64,000 bases of DNA from Gammaproteobacteria bacterium (GTDB taxonomy: Bacteria > Pseudomonadota > Gammaproteobacteria > Pseudomonadales > Halieaceae): NCBI GenBank assembly GCA_030427485.1, contig JAUICG010000017.1, forward strand, positions 54,460-118,459. Direction: 5' to 3'. Of the stretch, positions 9,242 through 17,094 are shown in pieces; within the stretch, counting starts at the first letter, position 1, and each line of letters opens with the position of its first letter. A model generated the notes under the pieces. It did no database searches and was not told where the DNA came from. It saw only the letters and a list, made by a program, of their open reading frames with translations. The position numbers and the translations under genes were made by a program.

Positions 9242-9640
9242 CGTGTGGTGCGTCCTCCGGGAAAACTGGTCGGTGCCGGGCTCTGCGCTGCTGCCGGCAC
9301 AAATTGCGCCGACGCGGCTCGCCTGCGGCGTTCCCGGGAGCCATGATAGCAGGACGCGGCGGCATTCGCGGCGGGATTATTGGAGGAACGATGACGGAAT
9401 TCGACAGTGCGCCGAAGGCGGCGTTGCCATTTAATCAGGGCGCCCCGGATACCTTTGGGAGCCAGGGTGCGGGAAATGTGGAATATTTATCAGTTTCGAT
9501 AGCGGCGCGCACCGTCAAGGAGGCGTATCGTGCCGTCGATTGTGCCAGGGGTTACCCCTGTTCCGGTAATTTACTTTATGGATCGCGCTCGCTAGAGTGG
9601 CACCTGCAAATACTGATAGTGCTGCCAGGCTTGGACTTTT
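9242..9640. other. Intergenic region between divergent genes
   Basis: A 399-base gap between the minus-strand DUF3089 gene and the plus-strand protease operon. It must hold promoters for both. I could not assign a convincing sigma-70 promoter. Its one clear signal is a strong ribosome-binding site (TGGAGGAACG) before an ATG at 9391. Confidence 0.5.
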
Positions 9641-9726
9641 ATGATAATTCGAAATATACCCGCATTGTGTTTGGCGTTTGGGCTCTCCTCGCTGCTGGCT
9701 GGCTGCGTCGCCCAGCCACAACCTGA
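9391..9726 (+). CDS. Possible small ORF overlapping the protease gene
   Basis: A 111-codon frame begins at an ATG with an excellent Shine-Dalgarno sequence (GGAGG, 5 bases away) and overlaps the first 86 bases of the protease gene in another frame. The product has no recognisable domain; its last third is only the out-of-frame reading of the protease signal peptide region. It could be a short real protein, a translational lead-in for the operon, or a chance frame. Confidence 0.25.
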   Translation: MTEFDSAPKAALPFNQGAPDTFGSQGAGNVEYLSVSIAARTVKEAYRAVDCARGYPCSGNLLYGSRSLEWHLQILIVLPGLDFYDNSKYTRIVFGVWALLAAGWLRRPATT

Positions 9727-10408
9727 ACCAAAGCAGGATGCGCGCCTTGACACGGTGGTTTCGCAACTGGATCAATCGCTGGCAAACCAGGCTTCGACGA
9801 AAGCGCAATTGCAGGCCCAGCAGGAACAGTTGGAGGATCAGGAACAAAACCTGCTCGCGTTGAAAGCCAGCCTGGGCAAAGTGCTCGAGGCGCCGGCGGC
9901 CCAGGAGTGTCCCAAGGCGGTAGCCTGTCCGCCAGTCTCGGAAGTATCCAACAAGACAGTCGTCGGTGGGCTGGAGGAAGTGTGGTTTTCCGAGCTCGGG
10001 CTGGCGCTGACGGCGAGAATCGACACCGGTGTGGCGACAGCTTCCCTGGATGCCAGGGATATTGAGCAGTTCGAGCGCGACGGTAAGCCCTGGGTCCGCT
10101 TCAATATCGCGAACCCGGAAACCGGCGAGGTCGAAATCCTGGAGCGCAGGCTGGTGCGGACTATCGGCATTCACTCCTCGGGAGGTGGCGAGACGAAAAG
10201 GCGTCCAGTGGTAAAGATGGCTATAGTCGTCGGCCAGAATGAGCAAACGGCGGAATTCAGCCTCAGCGGTCGAAGTCACAAGAGTTACCAGCTTACGATC
10301 GGCCGCAGCATTTTGAAAGATGTGATGGTGGTGGATGTGAGCAAAAGGAATATCGCTCCCTACGTCCTCCCGGATGCCGACACGGATCGCGATGGAGTGT
10401 CCCCGTGA
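9641..10408 (+). CDS. Retropepsin-like aspartic peptidase lipoprotein (PF05618 type)
   Basis: A 255-residue protein with a lipoprotein signal (LSSLLAGC, Cys at about residue 22), a coiled-coil stretch at about 35-80 (QLQAQQEQLEDQEQNLLALK), and a C-terminal domain of the family once called ATP-dependent zinc protease. That domain carries the aspartic-protease motif RIDTGVATAS (DTG) near residue 127. The next gene starts inside its stop codon (GTGA). The same three partners (this peptidase, a 7-TM inactive transglutaminase and an ATP-grasp ligase) occur together in many gammaproteobacteria, so it probably acts in the periplasm on the same peptide or peptidoglycan-linked substrate. Confidence 0.75.
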   Translation: MIIRNIPALCLAFGLSSLLAGCVAQPQPEPKQDARLDTVVSQLDQSLANQASTKAQLQAQQEQLEDQEQNLLALKASLGKVLEAPAAQECPKAVACPPVSEVSNKTVVGGLEEVWFSELGLALTARIDTGVATASLDARDIEQFERDGKPWVRFNIANPETGEVEILERRLVRTIGIHSSGGGETKRRPVVKMAIVVGQNEQTAEFSLSGRSHKSYQLTIGRSILKDVMVVDVSKRNIAPYVLPDADTDRDGVSP

Positions 10409-11922
10409 ACCAGAAACGGACATTTTTCGGTATCCTGATTGCGATGGCGCTAAGCGGTATTGTGATCGCGGTGCTGCGGCATTTTGCCACCGGGATACCG
10501 TTTTTGCCGGGGCAGGAGCAGTCAGTCTGGCTGGTCGAGGCCAGGGTTGATTTCGAGGCGGATGGCGGCCCGGTCACCGCCAACCTCAGTTTGCCGGATG
10601 CGCAAATGCCGGGGTTTGAGGTGTATGAGGAGCAGGCTGCCTCGCCGGGCTACGGCTTTGCCATTCTTGCGAAAAATGGCAACCGGCGCGCGGAGTGGAC
10701 CAAACGCAATGCCCAGGGCGGGCAATCGCTCTACTACAAGGCGCAGCTGGTCGAAACCGGGAGCGACAACACCGGGGCCGCAGACGACCCTGGCATCGGC
10801 GAGGAACAGCTGGATTACTGGGATGACGCCCAGGAACTGGCGGCAAAGGAAGTGCTCGATCTGGCCCGTGAGAAGTCCAGCTCGCCGGAAAGCCTGACGC
10901 GCGAACTGGTCAAGCTGCTCAACAGCCCGGGCTCGCAGAATACCGCCCTGTTGAGTTCAAATTCAAGCGATCAGGCCAATCTGCTGATGCTGTTGCTCAA
11001 CCGGGCCGGTATTGCGACTCGGTCGGTGATGGGCTTGTACCTCGAGGACGCGCGGCGCAGGCAGACTTTGACGCCTATGGTCGAAATCTACACCGGGGAG
11101 CAATGGTTGTTGGTGAATCCGGTATCCGGTGAATTCGGTGTCCCACGCAACCTGCTGCTCTGGCATCGCGGGGGCGTTTCGGTGCTCGATATCACCGGGG
11201 GCAAGAAATCGCGCGTGCATTTTTCCATGATTCGCCAGACCGTGCCCGCGCTGCAACTGGCGCAGGTTAAGAACAGCGAGAGCGCGTTTACCCGTCTGGG
11301 TGTCCAGCATCTGCCGATCGAGGAGCAGAGCATGTTCAAGTTGCTGCTGCTGTTGCCGCTGGGTGCGGCTGTGGTGGTATTCATGCGGGTCATCATTGGC
11401 TTGAAGACATCGGGTACATTCATGCCCGTGCTGATCGCCCTGGCATTTCTGCAGACCTCTCTGGTGACCGGACTGATCAGCTTCGTGTTGATCGTGGCTG
11501 CGGGTCTGGGCCTGCGCAGCTACCTGTCGCGCTTGAACCTGCTTCTGGTGTCACGGATCGCCACGCTGATCGTACTGGTCGTTTTCATGATCTCCGCGTT
11601 CAGCATCATCGGCTACCAGCTTGGCTACAGCACCGGAATGACCATAACATTTTTCCCGATGATCATTATTGCGTGGACCATCGAACGGATGTCGATTCTG
11701 TGGGAGGAAGATGGTCCCAGTGAGGTTATGCGGCAGGGTGGAGGTAGCTTGTTGGTGGCGGTCATCGCGTACCTGCTGATGCAGACACCGATATTTGTTC
11801 ATCTCTCGTTCAACTTTCCGGAGCTCAATCTGGTGCTGCTGGCCGCTATCCTGGCGATGGGGCAGTACACCGGGTACAAGCTCTCGGAACTGCGGCGCTT
11901 CCGCTCCATGGATGATCTCTGA
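10405..11922 (+). CDS. Inactive transglutaminase fused to 7 membrane helices
   Basis: A 505-residue protein. One N-terminal helix (residues about 8-25) precedes a periplasmic transglutaminase-like domain (to about residue 290), in which the usual catalytic Cys is not evident around SDQANLLMLLLNRAGI. From about 310 on there are several hydrophobic helices (LLLLLPLGAAVVVFMRVIIG and following). This is the layout of the UUP1/7TM_transglut family. Its GTG start overlaps the peptidase stop, and its own stop overlaps the ATG of the ATP-grasp gene, so translation is coupled. The family is thought to recognise peptides without cleaving them. Confidence 0.8.
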   Translation: MNQKRTFFGILIAMALSGIVIAVLRHFATGIPFLPGQEQSVWLVEARVDFEADGGPVTANLSLPDAQMPGFEVYEEQAASPGYGFAILAKNGNRRAEWTKRNAQGGQSLYYKAQLVETGSDNTGAADDPGIGEEQLDYWDDAQELAAKEVLDLAREKSSSPESLTRELVKLLNSPGSQNTALLSSNSSDQANLLMLLLNRAGIATRSVMGLYLEDARRRQTLTPMVEIYTGEQWLLVNPVSGEFGVPRNLLLWHRGGVSVLDITGGKKSRVHFSMIRQTVPALQLAQVKNSESAFTRLGVQHLPIEEQSMFKLLLLLPLGAAVVVFMRVIIGLKTSGTFMPVLIALAFLQTSLVTGLISFVLIVAAGLGLRSYLSRLNLLLVSRIATLIVLVVFMISAFSIIGYQLGYSTGMTITFFPMIIIAWTIERMSILWEEDGPSEVMRQGGGSLLVAVIAYLLMQTPIFVHLSFNFPELNLVLLAAILAMGQYTGYKLSELRRFRSMDDL

Positions 11923-12902
11923 TGACACACGCGTGGGTTTCGACCAGGCGCCTGAAGGAGTTCGGCATGTTGGGCATGAACTGCCGCAACGTGGATTTCA
12001 TCAACCGCTATAATGAACGGAAACTCTTCCCGCTTGTTGACAACAAGCTGAAAACCAAACTGTTGGCGCAGGAATATGACGTGCCAACTCCGGCACTGAA
12101 ATTCGTTGTGCGCGAGCAGCACGAGATCAGCCATATCGAACGAGAGCTGGCCGACCTGGAGAGTTTTGCCTTGAAACCGGCGAAGGGATCCGGTGGAAAG
12201 GGCATCCTGGTCATCACCGGTCGCAAAGGAGACCAGTTTGTCCGCAGTTCAGGCGCTTTGATGGATATAGCCGATATTCGCCGCCACATGAGCAATATTC
12301 TCGCCGGGCTGTATTCCCTGGGCGGCACTGCGGACGTCGCCATCATCGAGGACCTCATCGCCTTTGATGACTGTTTTGATGGCTATTCCTATGAGGGCGT
12401 ACCCGATATCCGCATTATCGTGTTTCGCGGCTACCCCGTGATGGCAATGCTGCGCCTGGCGACGGCCGCATCGGACGGAAAGGCCAACCTGCACCAGGGC
12501 GCCGTCGGGGTGGGGCTGGCGCTGGATTCCGGGCGCTGCCTGAACGCCGCCCAGTTCGGCCGCCCCATCAAGCTGCACCCGGACACGGGGCGCCCGCTGA
12601 GCGATATCCAGATTGCCGGTTGGCGGGATATCCTGATGCTGTCATCGCAGTGCTTTGAAATGACTGGGCTGGGCTATATTGGTACCGATATCGTGCTGGA
12701 CAAGGTTGCCGGCCCGCAACTGCTGGAACTCAACGCCCGCCCCGGGCTGGCTATTCAGATCACCAATGGCCGCGGCTTGCTGCCGCGCCTGCGTCATATC
12801 GAGAATATGACCGTGAACCGACGCTTCCGTACCGAGCACCGCGTGGATTACGTGATGCGCCAGTTCGCAGAGGCGCTCCCTCCGGCGCAGCCTGCGGAAT
12901 AA
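11922..12902 (+). CDS. RimK-like ATP-grasp ligase (alpha-L-glutamate ligase-like)
   Basis: A 326-residue cytoplasmic ATP-grasp enzyme. The ATP-binding lysine region is FALKPAKGSGGKGILVI (about residues 81-97), and the metal-binding end is LLELNARPGLAIQI (about 266-279). Members form amide bonds between a carboxylate and an amine, often glutamate. ATG overlaps the stop of the membrane transglutaminase (TGATG), completing the three-gene operon. A product made here, sensed or exported by the 7-TM protein and trimmed by the peptidase, is the simplest model; the real substrate is unknown. Confidence 0.8.
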   Translation: MTHAWVSTRRLKEFGMLGMNCRNVDFINRYNERKLFPLVDNKLKTKLLAQEYDVPTPALKFVVREQHEISHIERELADLESFALKPAKGSGGKGILVITGRKGDQFVRSSGALMDIADIRRHMSNILAGLYSLGGTADVAIIEDLIAFDDCFDGYSYEGVPDIRIIVFRGYPVMAMLRLATAASDGKANLHQGAVGVGLALDSGRCLNAAQFGRPIKLHPDTGRPLSDIQIAGWRDILMLSSQCFEMTGLGYIGTDIVLDKVAGPQLLELNARPGLAIQITNGRGLLPRLRHIENMTVNRRFRTEHRVDYVMRQFAEALPPAQPAE

Positions 12903-12908
12903 CACCGT

Positions 12909-15101
12909 GTGGCGCGACGCGGTAGGCTGCACCCGCCGATGACTGCGCCAGTAGAACTGGACGAAGCGTTTTTTTCGATTGACGCCGACAGCGGCAAAAT
13001 CCTCGCTTGCAATGATGCAGCCGCCGGGCTGCTCGGAGTCCCGGCCGCGCCGTTAGTCGGTGAATCCTGGAGCCGGGCGATTCCTCTTGCAGTCGAATCA
13101 GCCAGCGTGCTTGAGCACGCGCTTAAAGCGGGTCGGCGCGTGATGCTGCCGCCGTTGATTCTGCAACGCACCCGGTCGCCGGATATCGCGTTGGGTGGCC
13201 TGTGTTTGCCGGCCATGCGGGATCCGGGGGATGCAGTTCGCCGCCTGTTGCTGTGGCGGCTGCACGATGAAAACCAGCCTTTGGTCAGCGACGATCTGGC
13301 CCTTTCTGATGTGCTGGTCGTGCTGGGTATTGACCAGCTCCGTTACGACGCCCGGTGGGGTGCCGGTGAGACAGCGAGCCTGATGGCTGACATCCGGGGC
13401 AGCCTGCTCGAGATAGTGCGTGCGGGCGACACGGTGGGACAACCCGTGGCAAGCTCGATCCTGGTAACGCTGCGCGATGTGGATATTGATGGCGCCCGCG
13501 ATATCTGCCGCGCGATCCTCTCCCATCTTCACCGCCAGCATACGGTTGCCGGCAGCGGCACCGCAGATGTCCGCATTTGTGTCGGTCTGGCGCACAGGGA
13601 ACCCAACGCAAGTGCACTGGCCACGCTGCTGGCGGCGAATAACGCGCTGTTGCGTGCGCAATCCGTTGGTGCGCAGGAACCCGTTCTGGCGGCAACGGAA
13701 GATGACCACAAACGGCTTATCGGTGCGGTGGTGAACCATGCGGGGATATTCAGCGAGTCATCCATTGCGAGTGACTCCGGAACGCGGGAGGTCGGAGCCA
13801 GCACAGACCCCCGGAGTTTGTCGGCATCGAAGAAAGTCCTGCCCCCGGTGGCGCCCATTGAAAAGGATATCGAGGGCTATGTGGTCGACAATATGGAAGG
13901 GGCGGTGGACCAGGCCATTTTTCTTGCGCAACTGGACGTTCCCGTGGCCATCATCGGTCCCGCCGGCACGGGAAAAATGTATGTCGCTCGCATTATTCAC
14001 GAGCAATCGGACAGTGCCGGCGACATGCTCGTGGCCATCGATTGTCGCGAGTTCCGCAGTCGCACAGTGGCGCACAAACGTATCGCGCGCGAGTTGGCCC
14101 AGGGCGAGGGAAAAACCCTGGTCTTCAAGTCGCCGCACCTGATGCACGCGGAAGTGCAGCTCAAACTGGCCAGGCAGATCAGCTCCCGCACACTGGCCGA
14201 TGTCAGCCCTCCGCGCTATCTGCCCCGGCTCAAGCTGATTGCGCTGTTTCCCGAGAAATTGGAGGTGTTGATCCGGCGCGGACACCTGGTTGCGCCGCTG
14301 GCCAGCGCGTTTGCCGGCTATCCCATTCATGTGCCTCCGATCAAGGATCGGAAGCAGGCCGTATTGCGCTGGGCGCATAAGATACTCGGGCAGGAAGGGG
14401 TGATTCGCGATCGTGACATGAAAGGGTTTACGCCGGACGCGGAGCAGGCGATGCTGCTGTACGACTGGCCAGGTAACATCAGTGAAATGCGCCAGTGTAT
14501 TCACGACGCGCTGGAAAAAACGGACAAGGACTGGCTGACGCCGGTCGATCTTGGCCTGTTTACCGGTATCAACCCGGACGGAGCGCCCTATCTGCCGGAG
14601 CCCAAACCGTTCCTGTCGGTAGCGACGACACAGGAGAGCGAGGACGACAGCTACACTCCCTCGGCGCAGGAGGCGTTGCACGTGGTGCTGGGTGAGGCGG
14701 TGCACAGTCTGCTGGAACTGAATGTTGTCAAGCCGCTGGGAACCTGGCTGGAGGATGAACTCGTGCTCGCAGCGCTTGATCGATATCGGGGGGACCTGCG
14801 CCAGGCGGCGGAGTTCCTGCATACCAAGCCGCGCAATATCAGCCGCTGGCAGCCCAAGATTGCGGCGCGTGAAAGCGACCGAAACGGGAGCGCACTGTGG
14901 CAGAAGCCGCGCCGGTTATTGCGCGAGTGGGTGAGGGAAACAAGCTATTCCGACGAATCGCCGCTGACGCGATTGGCTGACAATTTGATGGCACACGTGA
15001 ATGAGCAGGGTGGCGCACTGGGTTCGGCGGCTCGCGCCCGCATTATGGGTGTATCAACACCCACCTATTTGAAGCGTTGCCGGGAAGCCGGGGACACTTG
15101 A
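12909..15101 (+). CDS. Degenerate sigma-54-activator-like regulator with PAS, GGDEF-like and AAA domains
   Basis: About 730 residues. Order: PAS-like domain (10-100), a region resembling a GGDEF domain without its active motif (about 135-270), an AAA+ domain (about 325-560) and C-terminal HTH segments. The AAA part aligns with NtrC-type activators (PPIKDRKQAV, YDWPGNISEMRQCI), but Walker A reads GPAGTGKM, the GAFTGA loop is absent, and the Walker B acidic pair is replaced (LVFKSPHL). It is therefore unlikely to drive sigma-54. One Fis-like HTH lies at about 619-647 and a second HTH-like stretch at the C-terminus. It starts 7 bases after the ATP-grasp gene (GTG; an ATG at 12939 is the alternative). 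Confidence 0.65.
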   Translation: MARRGRLHPPMTAPVELDEAFFSIDADSGKILACNDAAAGLLGVPAAPLVGESWSRAIPLAVESASVLEHALKAGRRVMLPPLILQRTRSPDIALGGLCLPAMRDPGDAVRRLLLWRLHDENQPLVSDDLALSDVLVVLGIDQLRYDARWGAGETASLMADIRGSLLEIVRAGDTVGQPVASSILVTLRDVDIDGARDICRAILSHLHRQHTVAGSGTADVRICVGLAHREPNASALATLLAANNALLRAQSVGAQEPVLAATEDDHKRLIGAVVNHAGIFSESSIASDSGTREVGASTDPRSLSASKKVLPPVAPIEKDIEGYVVDNMEGAVDQAIFLAQLDVPVAIIGPAGTGKMYVARIIHEQSDSAGDMLVAIDCREFRSRTVAHKRIARELAQGEGKTLVFKSPHLMHAEVQLKLARQISSRTLADVSPPRYLPRLKLIALFPEKLEVLIRRGHLVAPLASAFAGYPIHVPPIKDRKQAVLRWAHKILGQEGVIRDRDMKGFTPDAEQAMLLYDWPGNISEMRQCIHDALEKTDKDWLTPVDLGLFTGINPDGAPYLPEPKPFLSVATTQESEDDSYTPSAQEALHVVLGEAVHSLLELNVVKPLGTWLEDELVLAALDRYRGDLRQAAEFLHTKPRNISRWQPKIAARESDRNGSALWQKPRRLLREWVRETSYSDESPLTRLADNLMAHVNEQGGALGSAARARIMGVSTPTYLKRCREAGDT

Positions 15102-15114
15102 CGGGAGGTTGGTG

Positions 15115-15726
15115 ATGGCCGAGAAAAACAGGGCACGCGGCAAGGCGGCCAGTGCGGGCATGCGCAATCCCCGGACCGTGGAAGACTATGCGCGCGCGTT
15201 TGATGAGGTCAGGGACAAGGACTTGCCGGTCAGCCTGGGTTTTTCCGCGCGCCTGAATATGTTGTGGGACCTCGCCGGGGCGGCACCGCCACAGACCGAG
15301 GGGCGCGTGATCAGTGTACTGGGAATAAACCGCGACTGGCGTGAATCGGATGTGCGCAAGTGGCTGCAGAAAGACGTCCTGCCGCCGCGCATCGACCTGC
15401 ACAATATGGTCAAATTCCTGGTCGCGGAGCTGGATCAGGGCCAGGATGTGCGCCGCTGGGAGGCCTTTCTCGTTTACGGTTCTCCCATTGTGTCGTCGCC
15501 AGTCAACCAAACCCTGTATCGCGAAGACCAGACGCGCCGCGAGATCGCCTCGACGATTTTTGCCCAGATCACCGATGAGTACGGGATTCCGCCTTCCGCC
15601 TATGAGGCAGACCAGGTCTTCCAACGCTGTCTGACCCTTATGCACAAGTTCAATATCTATGAACTACGCGACTTCCAGGCAGGTCACCTGGAACCCTTCA
15701 AGAGCTATCTGTTTCCAGGGGTCTAG
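15115..15726 (+). CDS. Hypothetical protein with lambda-repressor-like HTH segment
   Basis: 203 residues, soluble. Residues about 43-105 read like an XRE-type helix-turn-helix: a first helix FSARLNMLWDLAG, then SVLGINRDWRESDVRKWLQ in the position of the recognition helices, then LHNMVKFLVAEL. The rest is unassigned. The ATG at 15115 is chosen because GGGAGG lies 6 bases upstream; a TTG six bases earlier is less likely. It follows the degenerate activator after 13 bases, so the two are probably one transcript. Its TAG stop coincides with the start of repeat copy B. Function not known. Confidence 0.55.
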   Translation: MAEKNRARGKAASAGMRNPRTVEDYARAFDEVRDKDLPVSLGFSARLNMLWDLAGAAPPQTEGRVISVLGINRDWRESDVRKWLQKDVLPPRIDLHNMVKFLVAELDQGQDVRRWEAFLVYGSPIVSSPVNQTLYREDQTRREIASTIFAQITDEYGIPPSAYEADQVFQRCLTLMHKFNIYELRDFQAGHLEPFKSYLFPGV

Positions 15727-15816
15727 CGCTCCATCAACATGATATTGACGGAGTACCAGGACTTTGGCCGATCCCACTTGCCTCGCTACGCACGCCTGAG
15801 TCCGACAGGCGCCTGT
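15724..15816 (+). repeat. Dispersed structured repeat, copy B
   Basis: Same element as copy A, in the opposite orientation on the map but the same orientation relative to the gene it follows. The 34-base core is at 15728-15761 and the shared right arm CCTGAGTCCGAC at 15795-15806. The left arm of the large inverted repeat is shortened compared with copy A. It begins at the TAG stop codon of the upstream gene. Confidence 0.7.
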
Positions 15817-16076
15817 AGAACGTCTTCAGGTGTTTTTAGCTGACGGCAGCGGAACTGCTTCACAAAACCCCGTTTTCCCCGTCCGGCGGGTGTCCTTCGG
15901 ATAAGTCTATTTATATCAACAGCATAGATTGATCTCTCGCGGGCGCCCTGATTTTTCCAACGCAAAAAATCCGATTTCTGGAGAAATCTCCAGTTTTCGC
16001 TTGCCGCTTTTTGTGGGTATGGAAATACTGTCGATGCATAACCCGGCGGAATAACTAACAGGATGTGAGGGAAGTC
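15817..16076. other. Leader region of the Pil-Chp operon
   Basis: Together with repeat B this forms a 350-base gap. It contains an inverted repeat CTGGAG-AAAT-CTCCAG followed by TTTT (15978-15997), a possible weak terminator. TTGCCG with AATACT 17 bases downstream (16010-16038) is a possible promoter for pilG. No gene is evident. Confidence 0.4.
15978..15997 (+). terminator. Possible short terminator before pilG
   Basis: Six-base stem CTGGAG/CTCCAG with a four-base loop, followed by TTTT. Small and only moderately GC-rich, so weak. Confidence 0.3.
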
Positions 16077-16487
16077 ATGAGCAATGAAACAGAACAGTTT
16101 GATATCCGCGGCGTAAAAATCGCCGTTATCGATGATGCGAAAACCATCCGTATGATGATGTCCCATACCCTGCGTGGTATGGGCTGCGAAGTCGAAAGCG
16201 CGGAGGACGGTTACAAGGCGCTGGGAATGCTGCGTCGCTTCAAGCCCGACCTGATATTCCTGGATATCACGATGCCGGAACTGGACGGCTACCAAACGTG
16301 TTCCCTGATTCGCAATGCCGAGGAAACGCGGCACACGCCGGTCGTGATGCTCTCGTCTTCAGATGGTATTTTCGACATCGCCAAGGGGCAGGCGCGCGGA
16401 GCCACGGCCCATGTCACGAAAATTCCACCCGAATCTGTACTGCGTGAACTGATCTACAACCACACGAACAGAATGGCCGCTGCCTAG
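16077..16487 (+). CDS. pilG: PilG-like single-domain response regulator
   Basis: 136 residues, one receiver domain. It shows the acidic pair IDDAKTIRMMM near residue 20, the phospho-acceptor Asp in FLDITMPELDGYQTC near residue 64, and the switch residues MLSSSDGIFD. This wording is close to PilG, which signals from the ChpA kinase to type IV pilus extension and to cAMP control. The conserved Lys is in HVTKIPPESV, where an extra Ile sits between the Lys and Pro that are normally adjacent. ATG at 16077 is preferred to an upstream frame start. First gene of the operon. Confidence 0.8.
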   Translation: MSNETEQFDIRGVKIAVIDDAKTIRMMMSHTLRGMGCEVESAEDGYKALGMLRRFKPDLIFLDITMPELDGYQTCSLIRNAEETRHTPVVMLSSSDGIFDIAKGQARGATAHVTKIPPESVLRELIYNHTNRMAAA

Positions 16488-16527
16488 CGTACCGGAACAC
16501 CATGCGAATTCACCGGAGAGGAAACTA

Positions 16528-17094
16528 ATGGGTATCTCTGCCTTTCAATCCCTGGAACTGCTGGAACGCCTGCACGCGTACGACAATGTACCGGCACCCG
16601 CAGTTGCCCCGCCCGCCGTGACCTGGGTGGGCAGTTCCCTGGGAATTGCCGGTGTCCCGCTGCTCATCGGGGCCGGAGAAATGGACGAACTCATTGAAAC
16701 ACCGACGGTGACGACAATCCCTGGCACCAAACCCTGGGTGCTTGGTGTGGCGGCTTACAAGGGCGGCTTGCTGCCAATCTTCAGTGGGGACGTTTTGTTC
16801 CGCAAGCGCCCCTACATCGGCCGGGCTCGCGATTACTGCATGGTAGTACGTCGCCCGGGAATGTATTTCGGACTCACCCTGAGCCATGTCCAGCGCGATC
16901 TGCGGTTCCCGATCGAGGAGCGGATCATGGAGCATGAGGTTGATCCGGATTTCGTCGGATACACGCTTGGAGGATTCAACTACAAGGGTCAATTTCTGGC
17001 GGTTCTTGATATTGATAAGTTGGTAGCGGATGACGAGTTGTCCAATGCAGCCGCGGGGAAAATTTCTTCAAGCAAGGGGAAAAGTGATGAATAA
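16528..17094 (+). CDS. pilI: PilI-like CheW adaptor
   Basis: 188 residues with a single CheW domain from about residue 30 (LLIGAGEMDELIETPTVTTI, then GVAAYKGGLLPIF and a C-terminal GGFNYKGQFLAVLDIDKL). CheW-like adaptors link the chemoreceptor to the histidine kinase. The GAGAGGAAACTA sequence upstream gives a good ribosome-binding site. The pilJ gene begins 8 bases before its stop. Position after pilG and before pilJ is the usual order except that pilH is missing. Confidence 0.8.
   Translation: MGISAFQSLELLERLHAYDNVPAPAVAPPAVTWVGSSLGIAGVPLLIGAGEMDELIETPTVTTIPGTKPWVLGVAAYKGGLLPIFSGDVLFRKRPYIGRARDYCMVVRRPGMYFGLTLSHVQRDLRFPIEERIMEHEVDPDFVGYTLGGFNYKGQFLAVLDIDKLVADDELSNAAAGKISSSKGKSDE

Noticed and set aside
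9205..9390. Upstream extension of the small frame before the peptidase gene
   Set aside because: No start signal before the ATG at 9391; the extension runs opposite the DUF3089 signal peptide region.
13758..14822. A 354-codon antisense frame opposite the degenerate activator
   Set aside because: No ribosome-binding site and no domain; the plus-strand frame has recognisable AAA and HTH segments.
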